Assembly (NCBI GenBank): GCA_023418375.1
Contig: JAEZZV010000186.1
Location: 1 to 5,556 of the forward strand
Reading direction: 5' to 3'
From: Actinomycetes bacterium
GTDB taxonomy: Bacteria > Actinomycetota > Actinomycetes > Actinomycetales > Cellulomonadaceae
Length of the DNA stretch: 5,556 nucleotides
In this document: one piece after another, positions 1 through 4,284 of the stretch
How positions within the stretch are numbered: the stretch's first letter is position 1
How the letters are laid out: every line of letters begins with the position of its first letter
Translations under genes and position numbers: made by a program
Notes under the pieces: model-generated
Told to the model about the DNA's origin: nothing
What the model saw: only the letters and a program-made list of their open reading frames with translations
Database searches by the model: none

Positions 1-140
1 GGGTCGGGCCGCGCCCGACGCCGGGCCCGGACCTCACGCCCGACGGCGTCCTGCGCACCGGCCTCGCGGACGGCCGCCACGCAGGCCCGTGCGCGGACGT
101 GTTCGCGCCGCTCCCGGCCGACGTGGAGGCCTGGGGCTGA
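1..140 (+). CDS. C-terminal end of an unidentified protein (partial)
   Basis: An open frame enters from the left edge (first complete codon at 3) and ends at TGA 138-140, giving 45 visible residues that finish in DVFAPLPADVEAWG. Of these 45 codons, 44 end in G or C (the exception is GCA), which matches the coding bias of the other genes and supports real coding. The visible part is rich in Pro, Gly, Asp and Ala with no membrane segment. I do not recognise a family, and no function is proposed. It converges on ktrA with an 18-bp gap, so it is not part of the potassium-transport operon. A chance open frame in GC-rich DNA is the main alternative. Confidence 0.6.
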   Translation, partial: VGPRPTPGPDLTPDGVLRTGLADGRHAGPCADVFAPLPADVEAWG

Positions 141-149
141 GCCGGCCGT

Positions 150-170
150 GCCCGCGCCTCAGGGGCGGGC
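150..170. terminator. Hairpin between convergent genes, possible bidirectional terminator
   Basis: GCCCGC at 150-155 pairs with GCGGGC at 165-170. Two further C-G pairs (157-158 with 163-164) form after a one-base bulge, leaving a four-base loop at 159-162 that contains the ktrA stop codon. The hairpin lies 9 bases after the stop of the left gene and spans the end of ktrA. There is no T-rich tail, which is common for actinobacterial terminators but makes the call uncertain. Confidence 0.4.
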
Positions 171-884
171 GGCGAAGCGCTCGAGCAGCTCGGCGTTCCC
201 GGAGACGATGAGGATGTCGTTCGCGGAGATCCGGGTGCCCGGCGTCGCGTACACGAACTCCTCGCCCGGTGGCTTCACGCCGATCACGGTGACGCCGTAG
301 CGCTTGCGGATCTGCGACTGCTCGAGCGTGAAGCCCTGGGTCTCGCGCGGGGGGCGCATCTTGACGATCGTGAAGTCGTCCTCGACCTCGATGTAGTCGA
401 GCAGCTTTCCGCTGACCAGGTGCGCGACCCGGTTGCCGGCGTCCGCCTCGGGGAGCACGACGTGGTGCACACCGATGCGGTGCAGGATGCGCGAGTGCTC
501 GGTCGAGATGGCCTTCGCCCAGATCTGCGGTACGCCCGCGTCCACCAGGTTGCCCGCGATGAGCACGCTCGCCTCGAGCGACGTGCCCACGCCGACCACG
601 GCCACCGGGAAGTCGTGCACGCCGAGCTGCTCGAGCGCGTCCGGGTTCGTGCAGTCGGCCTCGACGAGCGGGAACCGGCCCGTGAACTGCGCGACGATGT
701 CGGGCGAGCGCTCGGCGGCCAGCACGTCGTGGCCCAGGCGCTCGAGCGTCAGCGCGATCGCGGAGCCGAACCGGCCGAGGCCGACGACGAGTGTCCCGGA
801 GGTCCGCTGCTTCTCCTTCTCCGCTTTCGCCTGCCGGCCGGTGAACGGCGGGTGCGGCGCGGGGCGGGGTGCGACGTCAGCCAA
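159..884 (-). CDS. ktrA: KtrA-type potassium uptake regulatory subunit (RCK/TrkA-N protein)
   Basis: This is the cytosolic nucleotide-binding RCK subunit (241 aa) that gates the KtrB membrane channel. In the family, an octameric ring switches between ATP- and ADP-bound states. The Rossmann RCK_N domain covers about residues 30-145: the glycine motif GLGRFGS is at 35-41, the acidic residue E58 ends the second strand, and EADCTNP at 75-81 fits the usual GDAT-like turn. The RCK_C domain covers about 162-241 and could be a site for c-di-AMP in relatives, but the sequence does not prove that. Residues 1-29 form a Pro- and Lys/Glu-rich extension before the first strand. The start is TTG at 884, chosen because GAGGAGAGG sits 7 bases upstream and no ATG or GTG lies before the Rossmann core. 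The gene overlaps the 3' end of ktrB by 8 bp, so the two are translationally coupled partners. It ends in a hairpin shared with the converging left-edge gene. Confidence 0.93.
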   Translation of the reverse strand: MADVAPRPAPHPPFTGRQAKAEKEKQRTSGTLVVGLGRFGSAIALTLERLGHDVLAAERSPDIVAQFTGRFPLVEADCTNPDALEQLGVHDFPVAVVGVGTSLEASVLIAGNLVDAGVPQIWAKAISTEHSRILHRIGVHHVVLPEADAGNRVAHLVSGKLLDYIEVEDDFTIVKMRPPRETQGFTLEQSQIRKRYGVTVIGVKPPGEEFVYATPGTRISANDILIVSGNAELLERFAARP

Positions 885-2250
885 TGATCGGCCTCTCCTC
901 GGGGTAGCGGATCACCCGGCGCCGGTCGCGCAGGGCGAGGGCCGCTGCCACGGTGATTGTGCCCGTCCGGCCGGCGAACATGAGGGCGGCCAGCACGTAC
1001 TTCGCGGAGTCCGGGAGCCCGGGCGTGATGCCGGTGCTCAGGCCCACGGTCGCGAACGCCGAGATCACCTCGAACAGGACCCTGTCGAGCGACAGGCCCG
1101 TGATCTCGAGCACCAGCAGCGTGGCGACGAGCACCAGGGCGGTGCCGACCATCGTGACCGCGACCGCCAGGCGCAGGGTCTCGCGCGGGATCCGCCGGCC
1201 GAACGCCTCCATGTCCCGGTCGCCCCGGGCCTCGGAGACGATCGCCAGCAGCAGGATCGCGAACGTGGTGACCTTGATGCCGCCCGCGGTCGACGCGCTG
1301 CCACCACCGACGAACATCACGGCGTCGGTGAGCAGCCAGCTCGCCTCGTGCATCTCGCCGACGTCGATCGTCGACAGGCCGCCCGAGCGGGGCATCACGC
1401 CCGCGAAGACCGACGCCAGGATCCGCTCGTGCAGGGGGAGCCCGCCGAGGGTGCCCTCGTTCGTCCACTCCATCGCGCCGAGCAGGAGCGTCGTCGCCCC
1501 CAGCACCGCGAGGGACGTCGTGATGGTCAGCTTGCTGTGCAGCGTCAGGTGGTGGAACCGCCAGCCCTTCCGGGCGAGATTGAAGATCACCGGGAAGCCG
1601 AGGGAGCCGACGAACACGCCGAGCGCGATGGGCAGGCACACCCACCAGTCGCCGACGTAGGGGACCAGGCCCTCCGGCGTGGGCACGAAGCCCGCGTTGT
1701 TGAACGACGAGACGGAGTAGAAGACGCCGTGCCAGACCGCCTCGCCGGTGCTCTCGTGGAGCATGAGGAACCGCGGGATGAGCAGCGCCGCGATCCCGCC
1801 CTGGATGGTCAGCGACGTGATGACGACGACGCGGATGAGCGAGCCGACCTCGCCCAGCCCGCGGCTGCCGACCTCGGACTGCGCGAGCAGCTTCTGCGTC
1901 AGGCCGATGCGGCGCGACACCGCCAGGCCCAGGATCGAGGCCAGGGTCATCACGCCCAGGCCACCGATCCAGATCGCCAGCAGGATGACCGCCTGCCCGA
2001 ACGTCGACCAGTGCGTGCCGGTGTCGACCACCGTCAGGCCCGTGACGCACACCGCCGAGACGGCCGTGAACAGCGTGTCGACGAAGCTGGCGTGGCGCTC
2101 GCCGTCGGCGGTGGCTGCCGGCAGCCAGAGCAGGCCGGTGAAGATCGCGATGATGCCCGCGAACGCCACGAGGGTGAGCCGGGCCGGCGATCGTCTCGCG
2201 GCCTCGTCCACCATCTCGCGGACCGCGGCGACCGGTCGCGGGACCTCCAT
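877..2250 (-). CDS. ktrB: KtrB/TrkH-family potassium channel-transporter subunit
   Basis: This integral membrane protein (457 aa from ATG 2250) conducts potassium inward, with Na+ or membrane-potential dependence in relatives. It has the four-fold membrane-pore-membrane plan of the family. The pore loops contain VTGL (69-72), NNAGF (184-188), RSGGL (288-292) and TVGLSTG (401-407), each carrying the selectivity-filter glycine. The segment GGGSASTAGGIK (315-326) is the glycine-rich intramembrane gate loop typical of KtrB. Hydrophobic segments alternate with these loops, for example near 25-45, 84-110, 138-162, 203-224, 361-385 and 418-440. The ATG at 2250 is preferred over the GTG at 2283 because a perfect AGGAGG lies 5 bases before it and the 11 extra residues (MCQSWTAQEVA) look non-native. 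Its length fits the family. The ktrA gene follows with an 8-bp overlap. A weak CAGAGT (plus 2272-2277) is the only -10-like sequence I see upstream. Confidence 0.95.
   Translation of the reverse strand: MEVPRPVAAVREMVDEAARRSPARLTLVAFAGIIAIFTGLLWLPAATADGERHASFVDTLFTAVSAVCVTGLTVVDTGTHWSTFGQAVILLAIWIGGLGVMTLASILGLAVSRRIGLTQKLLAQSEVGSRGLGEVGSLIRVVVITSLTIQGGIAALLIPRFLMLHESTGEAVWHGVFYSVSSFNNAGFVPTPEGLVPYVGDWWVCLPIALGVFVGSLGFPVIFNLARKGWRFHHLTLHSKLTITTSLAVLGATTLLLGAMEWTNEGTLGGLPLHERILASVFAGVMPRSGGLSTIDVGEMHEASWLLTDAVMFVGGGSASTAGGIKVTTFAILLLAIVSEARGDRDMEAFGRRIPRETLRLAVAVTMVGTALVLVATLLVLEITGLSLDRVLFEVISAFATVGLSTGITPGLPDSAKYVLAALMFAGRTGTITVAAALALRDRRRVIRYPEERPIIG
892..900 (-). promoter_or_regulatory. 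Ribosome binding site that fixes the ktrA TTG start
   Basis: On the minus strand the sequence reads GAGGAGAGG, followed by 7 bases and then TTG. It lies inside the last codons of ktrB, so ktrA is read by reinitiation or by direct binding on the ktrB message. The strength of this site is the main argument for accepting a TTG start. Confidence 0.75.
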
Positions 2251-2255
2251 CGCCA

Positions 2256-2261
2256 CCTCCT
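2256..2261 (-). promoter_or_regulatory. Consensus ribosome binding site of ktrB
   Basis: The minus strand reads AGGAGG here, ending 5 bases before the ATG at 2250. It is a full match to the anti-Shine-Dalgarno sequence and decides the start against the upstream GTG at 2283. Confidence 0.8.
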
Positions 2262-2282
2262 GTGCCGTCCAACTCTGGCACA
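2261..2282. promoter_or_regulatory. Inverted repeat TGTGCC-N10-GGCACA upstream of ktrB, candidate operator or leader hairpin
   Basis: TGTGCC at 2261-2266 and GGCACA at 2277-2282 are perfect inverted copies separated by 10 bases. The repeat abuts the ktrB Shine-Dalgarno in the 82-bp divergent region shared with acuC. It could be a dimeric repressor site, or a stem just before the ribosome binding site if ktrB transcription begins further upstream. A 6-bp dyad can arise by chance in GC-rich DNA, so this is a candidate only. Confidence 0.35.
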
Positions 2283-2320
2283 CCGGTGGGCGGGGTGACG
2301 CGGGCGCCCGGATCGGCGGT

Positions 2321-2326
2321 TACCGT
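2321..2326 (+). promoter_or_regulatory. -10 element of a probable leaderless acuC promoter
   Basis: TACCGT matches the actinobacterial -10 pattern TANNNT. Exactly six bases separate it from the ATG at 2333, which is the usual distance from a -10 box to the transcription start, so the mRNA would begin at the AUG. No Shine-Dalgarno-like sequence lies before the ATG, in agreement. A -35 candidate GTGACG at 2295-2300 leaves a 20-base spacer and is weak. Confidence 0.55.
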
Positions 2327-2332
2327 GCGTGC

Positions 2333-3541
2333 ATGTCAGCTCGCCGGCGAGCGGGGGAGCGGACGACCACCCGGGTCGTGTGGTCGCCCGCGCTCCTGGG
2401 CTACGACTTCGGGGTCCGGCACCCGATGACGCCCGTCCGGCTCGACCTGACGTTCCGGCTCGCGGAGCTGCTGGGCGTGCTCGACCGGCCCGGCGTGGAG
2501 GTGGTCGGGGCCGAGCCCGCCGACGACGCCGTGCTCGCCACGGCCCACACCCCCGACTACATCGAGGCGGTGCGGCTGGCGGGGACCGACGGCGTACCCG
2601 ACGAGGCGCGCGGCCTCGGCACCGAGGACGACCCGGTGTTCCCCGGCATGCACGACGCCGCGGCTCGCCTGGTGACCGGCAGCGTCGAGTCGGCGCTCGC
2701 CGTCTGGCACGGGCGGGTGCGGCACGCGGTCAACCTGGCCGGCGGCATGCACCACGCGATGCCCGACCGTGCGTCGGGCTTCTGCGTCTACAACGACGCG
2801 GTCGCGGCGATCCGGGCGGTGCTCGCCGACGGCGCGACGCGCGTCGCCTACCTGGACCTCGACGCCCACCACGGCGACGGCGTCGAGCGCGCGTTCTGGG
2901 ACGACCCGCGGGTGCTGACCGTGTCGGTCCACGAGAGCGGGACGACCCTGTTCCCCGGGACGGGTCACCCGGCCGACATCGGCGGGCCGCACGCCCAGGG
3001 CAGCGCCGTCAACGTGGCGCTGCCGGCGGGGACGTCCGACGTCGGGTGGCTCCGGGCCGTGCAGTCGGTGGCGCTGCCGGTGGTGCGGGCCTTCGAGCCC
3101 GAGCTGCTGGTCAGCCAGCACGGCTGCGACGCTCACGCGAACGACCCGCTGACCAACCTGGCGGTGTCCGTCGACGCCCTGCGCGCGGCGGCGCTCGCGG
3201 TGCACGACCTCGCCCACGACGTCGCGCACGGGCGGTGGCTCGCGCTGGGCGGCGGGGGGTACGCCATCGTGCAGGTGGTGCCCCGGATCTGGACGCACGT
3301 GCTGGCGATCGCCGCGCACGCGCCGATCGACGTCGCGACGCCGGTGCCGCAGGCGTGGCGCGAGCACGTGGAGTCGACGCTGGGCCCGCCCGCGCCCGAG
3401 CTCATGGGCGACGGGGACGCCGGCGGCGACCCGGCCCCGTGGTCGGCCGGCTACGACCCGGCCAGCCCGCTCGACCGGTCGCTGCTGGCGACGCGCAAGC
3501 ACGTCTTCGACTGGCACGGCCTGGACGCCCTCTACGACTGA
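2333..3541 (+). CDS. acuC: AcuC-type acetoin utilization protein, class I histone-deacetylase-like zinc hydrolase
   Basis: The product (402 aa) belongs to the arginase/deacetylase fold and should remove acetyl groups from lysines or small acetylated amines in the cytoplasm. In Bacillus the homologue deacetylates and reactivates acetyl-CoA synthetase. All active-site elements of the class I HDAC/HDLP family are visible: the His pair in GGMHHA (H140, H141), the zinc ligands D177 and H179 in LDLDAHHGDG, the third ligand D266 in HGCDAH, and the transition-state tyrosine Y310 in GGGGY. Length and motif spacing fit AcuC rather than the larger acetylpolyamine hydrolases. Residues after about 350 form a less conserved acidic/Pro tail ending in WHGLDALYD. 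The start is ATG 2333 because the homologous core begins soon after it; the open frame continues upstream only antisense to ktrB. No acuA, acuB or acsA lies beside it, so the substrate is not given by context. Transcription is probably leaderless. Confidence 0.92.
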   Translation: MSARRRAGERTTTRVVWSPALLGYDFGVRHPMTPVRLDLTFRLAELLGVLDRPGVEVVGAEPADDAVLATAHTPDYIEAVRLAGTDGVPDEARGLGTEDDPVFPGMHDAAARLVTGSVESALAVWHGRVRHAVNLAGGMHHAMPDRASGFCVYNDAVAAIRAVLADGATRVAYLDLDAHHGDGVERAFWDDPRVLTVSVHESGTTLFPGTGHPADIGGPHAQGSAVNVALPAGTSDVGWLRAVQSVALPVVRAFEPELLVSQHGCDAHANDPLTNLAVSVDALRAAALAVHDLAHDVAHGRWLALGGGGYAIVQVVPRIWTHVLAIAAHAPIDVATPVPQAWREHVESTLGPPAPELMGDGDAGGDPAPWSAGYDPASPLDRSLLATRKHVFDWHGLDALYD

Positions 3542-3572
3542 GCCCTGGCGCTACGCCGTCCGGGTGAATCGG

Positions 3573-3617
3573 GACACATCCGTCACTCCTGTCACTCTGG
3601 TCACCCCTTTCACACGC
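3573..3617 (+). repeat. Five 9-bp phased direct repeats (GTCACtCct) upstream of the BldC-like gene
   Basis: Consecutive 9-base units begin at 3573, 3582, 3591, 3600 and 3609: GACACATCC, GTCACTCCT, GTCACTCTG, GTCACCCCT and TTCACACGC. The motif TCAC recurs at 3583, 3592, 3601 and 3610 with no drift; the first unit has ACAC instead. The last unit contains the -35 box of the next promoter. The region is less GC-rich than its surroundings. The period and position suggest a multi-site operator, possibly for the BldC-like protein encoded just downstream. The period also equals three codons, but I find no credible gene here. Confidence 0.6.
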
Positions 3618-3637
3618 GTGTCGCGAGCCCCTAGGGT
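3609..3637 (+). promoter_or_regulatory. Vegetative-type promoter of the BldC-like gene (TTCACA-N17-TAGGGT)
   Basis: TTCACA at 3609-3614 matches five of six bases of the -35 consensus, and TAGGGT at 3632-3637 matches TANNNT. The spacer is exactly 17 bases. The expected transcription start is near 3643-3645. The spacer side contains the perfect 10-bp palindrome ACACGCGTGT (3612-3621), which overlaps the -35 box and could hold a regulator. The start codon lies about 70 bases downstream. Confidence 0.65.
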
Positions 3638-3641
3638 GTGC

Positions 3642-3667
3642 GACAGCGCGGCGTGGGCCGCGCTGTC
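3642..3667 (+). other. Perfect 11-bp stem-loop at the predicted 5' end of the BldC-like mRNA
   Basis: GACAGCGCGGC (3642-3652) and GCCGCGCTGTC (3657-3667) are perfect inverted copies around the loop GTGG. The predicted transcription start (3643-3645) falls at the base of the stem, so the transcript would begin with this hairpin. A 5'-terminal stem is known to protect some bacterial mRNAs from 5'-dependent decay. It could instead be a late terminator for acuC, 100 bases after that stop, but it has no T-run, or it could be an operator. Confidence 0.55.
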
Positions 3668-3712
3668 TGTCGTCCGGACGACCGGGCGGCCCCCAGGACG
3701 GATGTGACGAGG

Positions 3713-3943
3713 ATGAGCGCGGCTGGCGAGCGCATGCGGTACCTGACCGTGGCCGAGGTGGCCGAGCTCATGCGCCTCTCCCGGATGACGGTCTACCGCC
3801 TGGTGCACGGCGGCGAGCTGCCCGCCGTGCGCGTGGGCCGGTCGTTCCGCGTGCCGCAGGACGCGCTCGACGCCTACCTGCGCTCGCACTCGGTCGAGGG
3901 CCTCGCCGACGACGGCCGGGACGAGGGTCGGCTCTCCTCCTGA
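3713..3943 (+). CDS. Small excisionase/BldC-like winged helix-turn-helix DNA-binding protein
   Basis: The product is 76 aa. Nearly all of it is one MerR-type HTH of the HTH_17/excisionase class: LTVAEVAELM (11-20) is the first helix, SRMTVYRLVHGG (23-34) the recognition helix, and ELPAVRVGRSFRVP (35-48) the wing, followed by a short helix to about 60 and an acidic tail. This is the architecture of BldC, which binds DNA as head-to-tail multimers on direct repeats, and of phage Xis proteins. There is no integrase or phage gene here, and the gene stands beside bS22, an arrangement I recall from other actinobacteria, so a chromosomal regulator is more likely. The ATG at 3713 is chosen because MSAAGER resembles the N-terminus I recall for relatives. 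GTG 3704, with AGGA five bases before it, and ATG 3734 are alternatives. The GTG at 3638 is rejected because it lies before the predicted transcription start. Confidence 0.88.
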   Translation: MSAAGERMRYLTVAEVAELMRLSRMTVYRLVHGGELPAVRVGRSFRVPQDALDAYLRSHSVEGLADDGRDEGRLSS

Positions 3944-3959
3944 CGGTCCGGCGACCGTC
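3942..3959 (+). terminator. Short GC hairpin at the end of the BldC-like gene, weak terminator candidate
   Basis: GACGGTC (3942-3948) pairs with GACCGTC (3953-3959) around a CGGC loop, beginning inside the stop codon. A competing pairing of GGTCCG (3945-3950) with CGGACC (3962-3967) is also possible. There is no T-rich tail. Read-through into bS22 cannot be excluded. Confidence 0.3.
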
Positions 3960-3984
3960 GTCGGACCCCGGGGACCTCCGCCGG

Positions 3985-4013
3985 ACGCAGCACTCGCGCG
4001 AACCCGGTAGAGT
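3985..4013 (+). promoter_or_regulatory. Promoter of the bS22 gene (-10 TAGAGT)
   Basis: TAGAGT at 4008-4013 is a good actinobacterial -10 box set in a short AT-enriched stretch. The expected transcription start is near 4019-4021, leaving about an 80-base leader. The -35 is poor: ACGCAG at 3985-3990 is at the right distance but matches weakly. An independent promoter fits a ribosomal gene that needs more transcript than the regulator upstream. Confidence 0.55.
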
Positions 4014-4025
4014 TGCGGGCGGACT

Positions 4026-4043
4026 TCTCCCGAACGCGGGGGA
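4026..4043 (+). other. Small stem-loop in the bS22 leader
   Basis: TCTCCCG (4026-4032) pairs with CGGGGGA (4037-4043), with one G-T pair, around AACG. It would lie just after the predicted transcription start. It may influence mRNA stability or ribosomal-protein autoregulation, but nothing here proves a role. Confidence 0.3.
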
Positions 4044-4101
4044 CCGGTACGGCGACGTCGGCCGGGGCACCGCGTGAAGAATCGAACGAGCGAGGACACA
4101 C

Positions 4102-4200
4102 GTGGGCTCCGTCATCAAGAAGCGCCGCAAGCGCATGGCCAAGAAGAAGCACCGCAAGCTGCTGCGCAAGACGCGTCACCAGCGTCGCAACAAGAAGTGA
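4102..4200 (+). CDS. Small ribosomal subunit protein bS22 (AURKAIP1/COX24-domain peptide)
   Basis: The product has 32 residues, beginning MGSVIKKRRKRMAKKKHR and ending RRNKK. Eighteen of the 32 are Lys or Arg. This matches the AURKAIP1/COX24-domain peptides of actinobacteria, identified in mycobacterial 30S structures as bS22, where the peptide binds 16S rRNA near the decoding region. The start is GTG 4102, with GAGG (4092-4095) six bases upstream; the conserved N-terminus GSVIKKRRKRM begins directly after it, which excludes the internal ATG. The gene has its own promoter about 90 bases upstream and a strong hairpin after it, so it is probably transcribed alone. It follows the BldC-like gene on the same strand. 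It is short enough that automatic gene callers often miss it. Confidence 0.93.
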   Translation: MGSVIKKRRKRMAKKKHRKLLRKTRHQRRNKK

Positions 4201-4221
4201 TCTGACGCGCGGCAGTGCGGA

Positions 4222-4250
4222 CGGGCTCGGCACCGACGGTGCCGGGCCCG
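4222..4250 (+). terminator. Strong 13-bp hairpin after bS22, probable terminator
   Basis: CGGGCTCGGCACC (4222-4234) and GGTGCCGGGCCCG (4238-4250) form a 13-bp stem with one T-G pair around a three-base GAC loop. It starts 22 bases after the bS22 stop. The following bases (CGTCGTACCC) contain no T-run, as is common in high-GC actinobacteria. It separates the ribosomal gene from the glycosidase. Confidence 0.65.
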
Positions 4251-4274
4251 CGTCGTACCCGGCCGCGTCCGCGT

Positions 4275-4279
4275 GGAGG
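4275..4279 (+). promoter_or_regulatory. Ribosome binding site that sets the glycosidase start
   Basis: GGAGG lies five bases before the ATG at 4285. It overlaps the in-frame GTG at 4273, which would otherwise add four residues (MEVP), so the ATG is the likelier start. Confidence 0.75.
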
Positions 4280-4284
4280 TTCCC

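Noticed and set aside
749..2281. A 510-residue minus-strand open frame overlapping ktrB
   Set aside because: It is a GC-bias shadow of ktrB: rich in Arg, Gly, Pro and His with no family motif, while ktrB in the neighbouring frame has all pore-loop motifs.
433..2298. A 621-residue plus-strand open frame antisense to ktrA and ktrB
   Set aside because: Low-complexity Arg/Asp/Gln/His composition and complete overlap with two recognised genes mark it as a shadow.
1748..2332. Upstream in-frame extension of acuC
   Set aside because: It would be antisense to ktrB and adds 195 residues not found in this family; the deacetylase core begins directly after ATG 2333.
2251..2332. A riboswitch such as a c-di-AMP (ydaO-type) element controlling ktrB
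   Set aside because: The whole divergent gap is 82 bases, too short for that class, and no matching conserved core is seen.
3573..3617. A CRISPR array or a plasmid-type replication origin
   Set aside because: The units are 9 bases, contiguous and without spacers; there is no cas or replication initiator gene, and the position upstream of a promoter explains them better as a regulatory site.
3713..3943. Phage or integrative-element excisionase
   Set aside because: The fold fits, but there is no integrase, attachment-site repeat, tRNA or phage gene nearby, and the bS22 neighbour points to a core chromosomal locus.
3551..4099. A 182-residue minus-strand open frame across the intergenic repeats
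   Set aside because: Its C-terminal VTRVTGVTD pattern simply reflects the 9-base DNA repeat, and the rest is antisense to the HTH gene.
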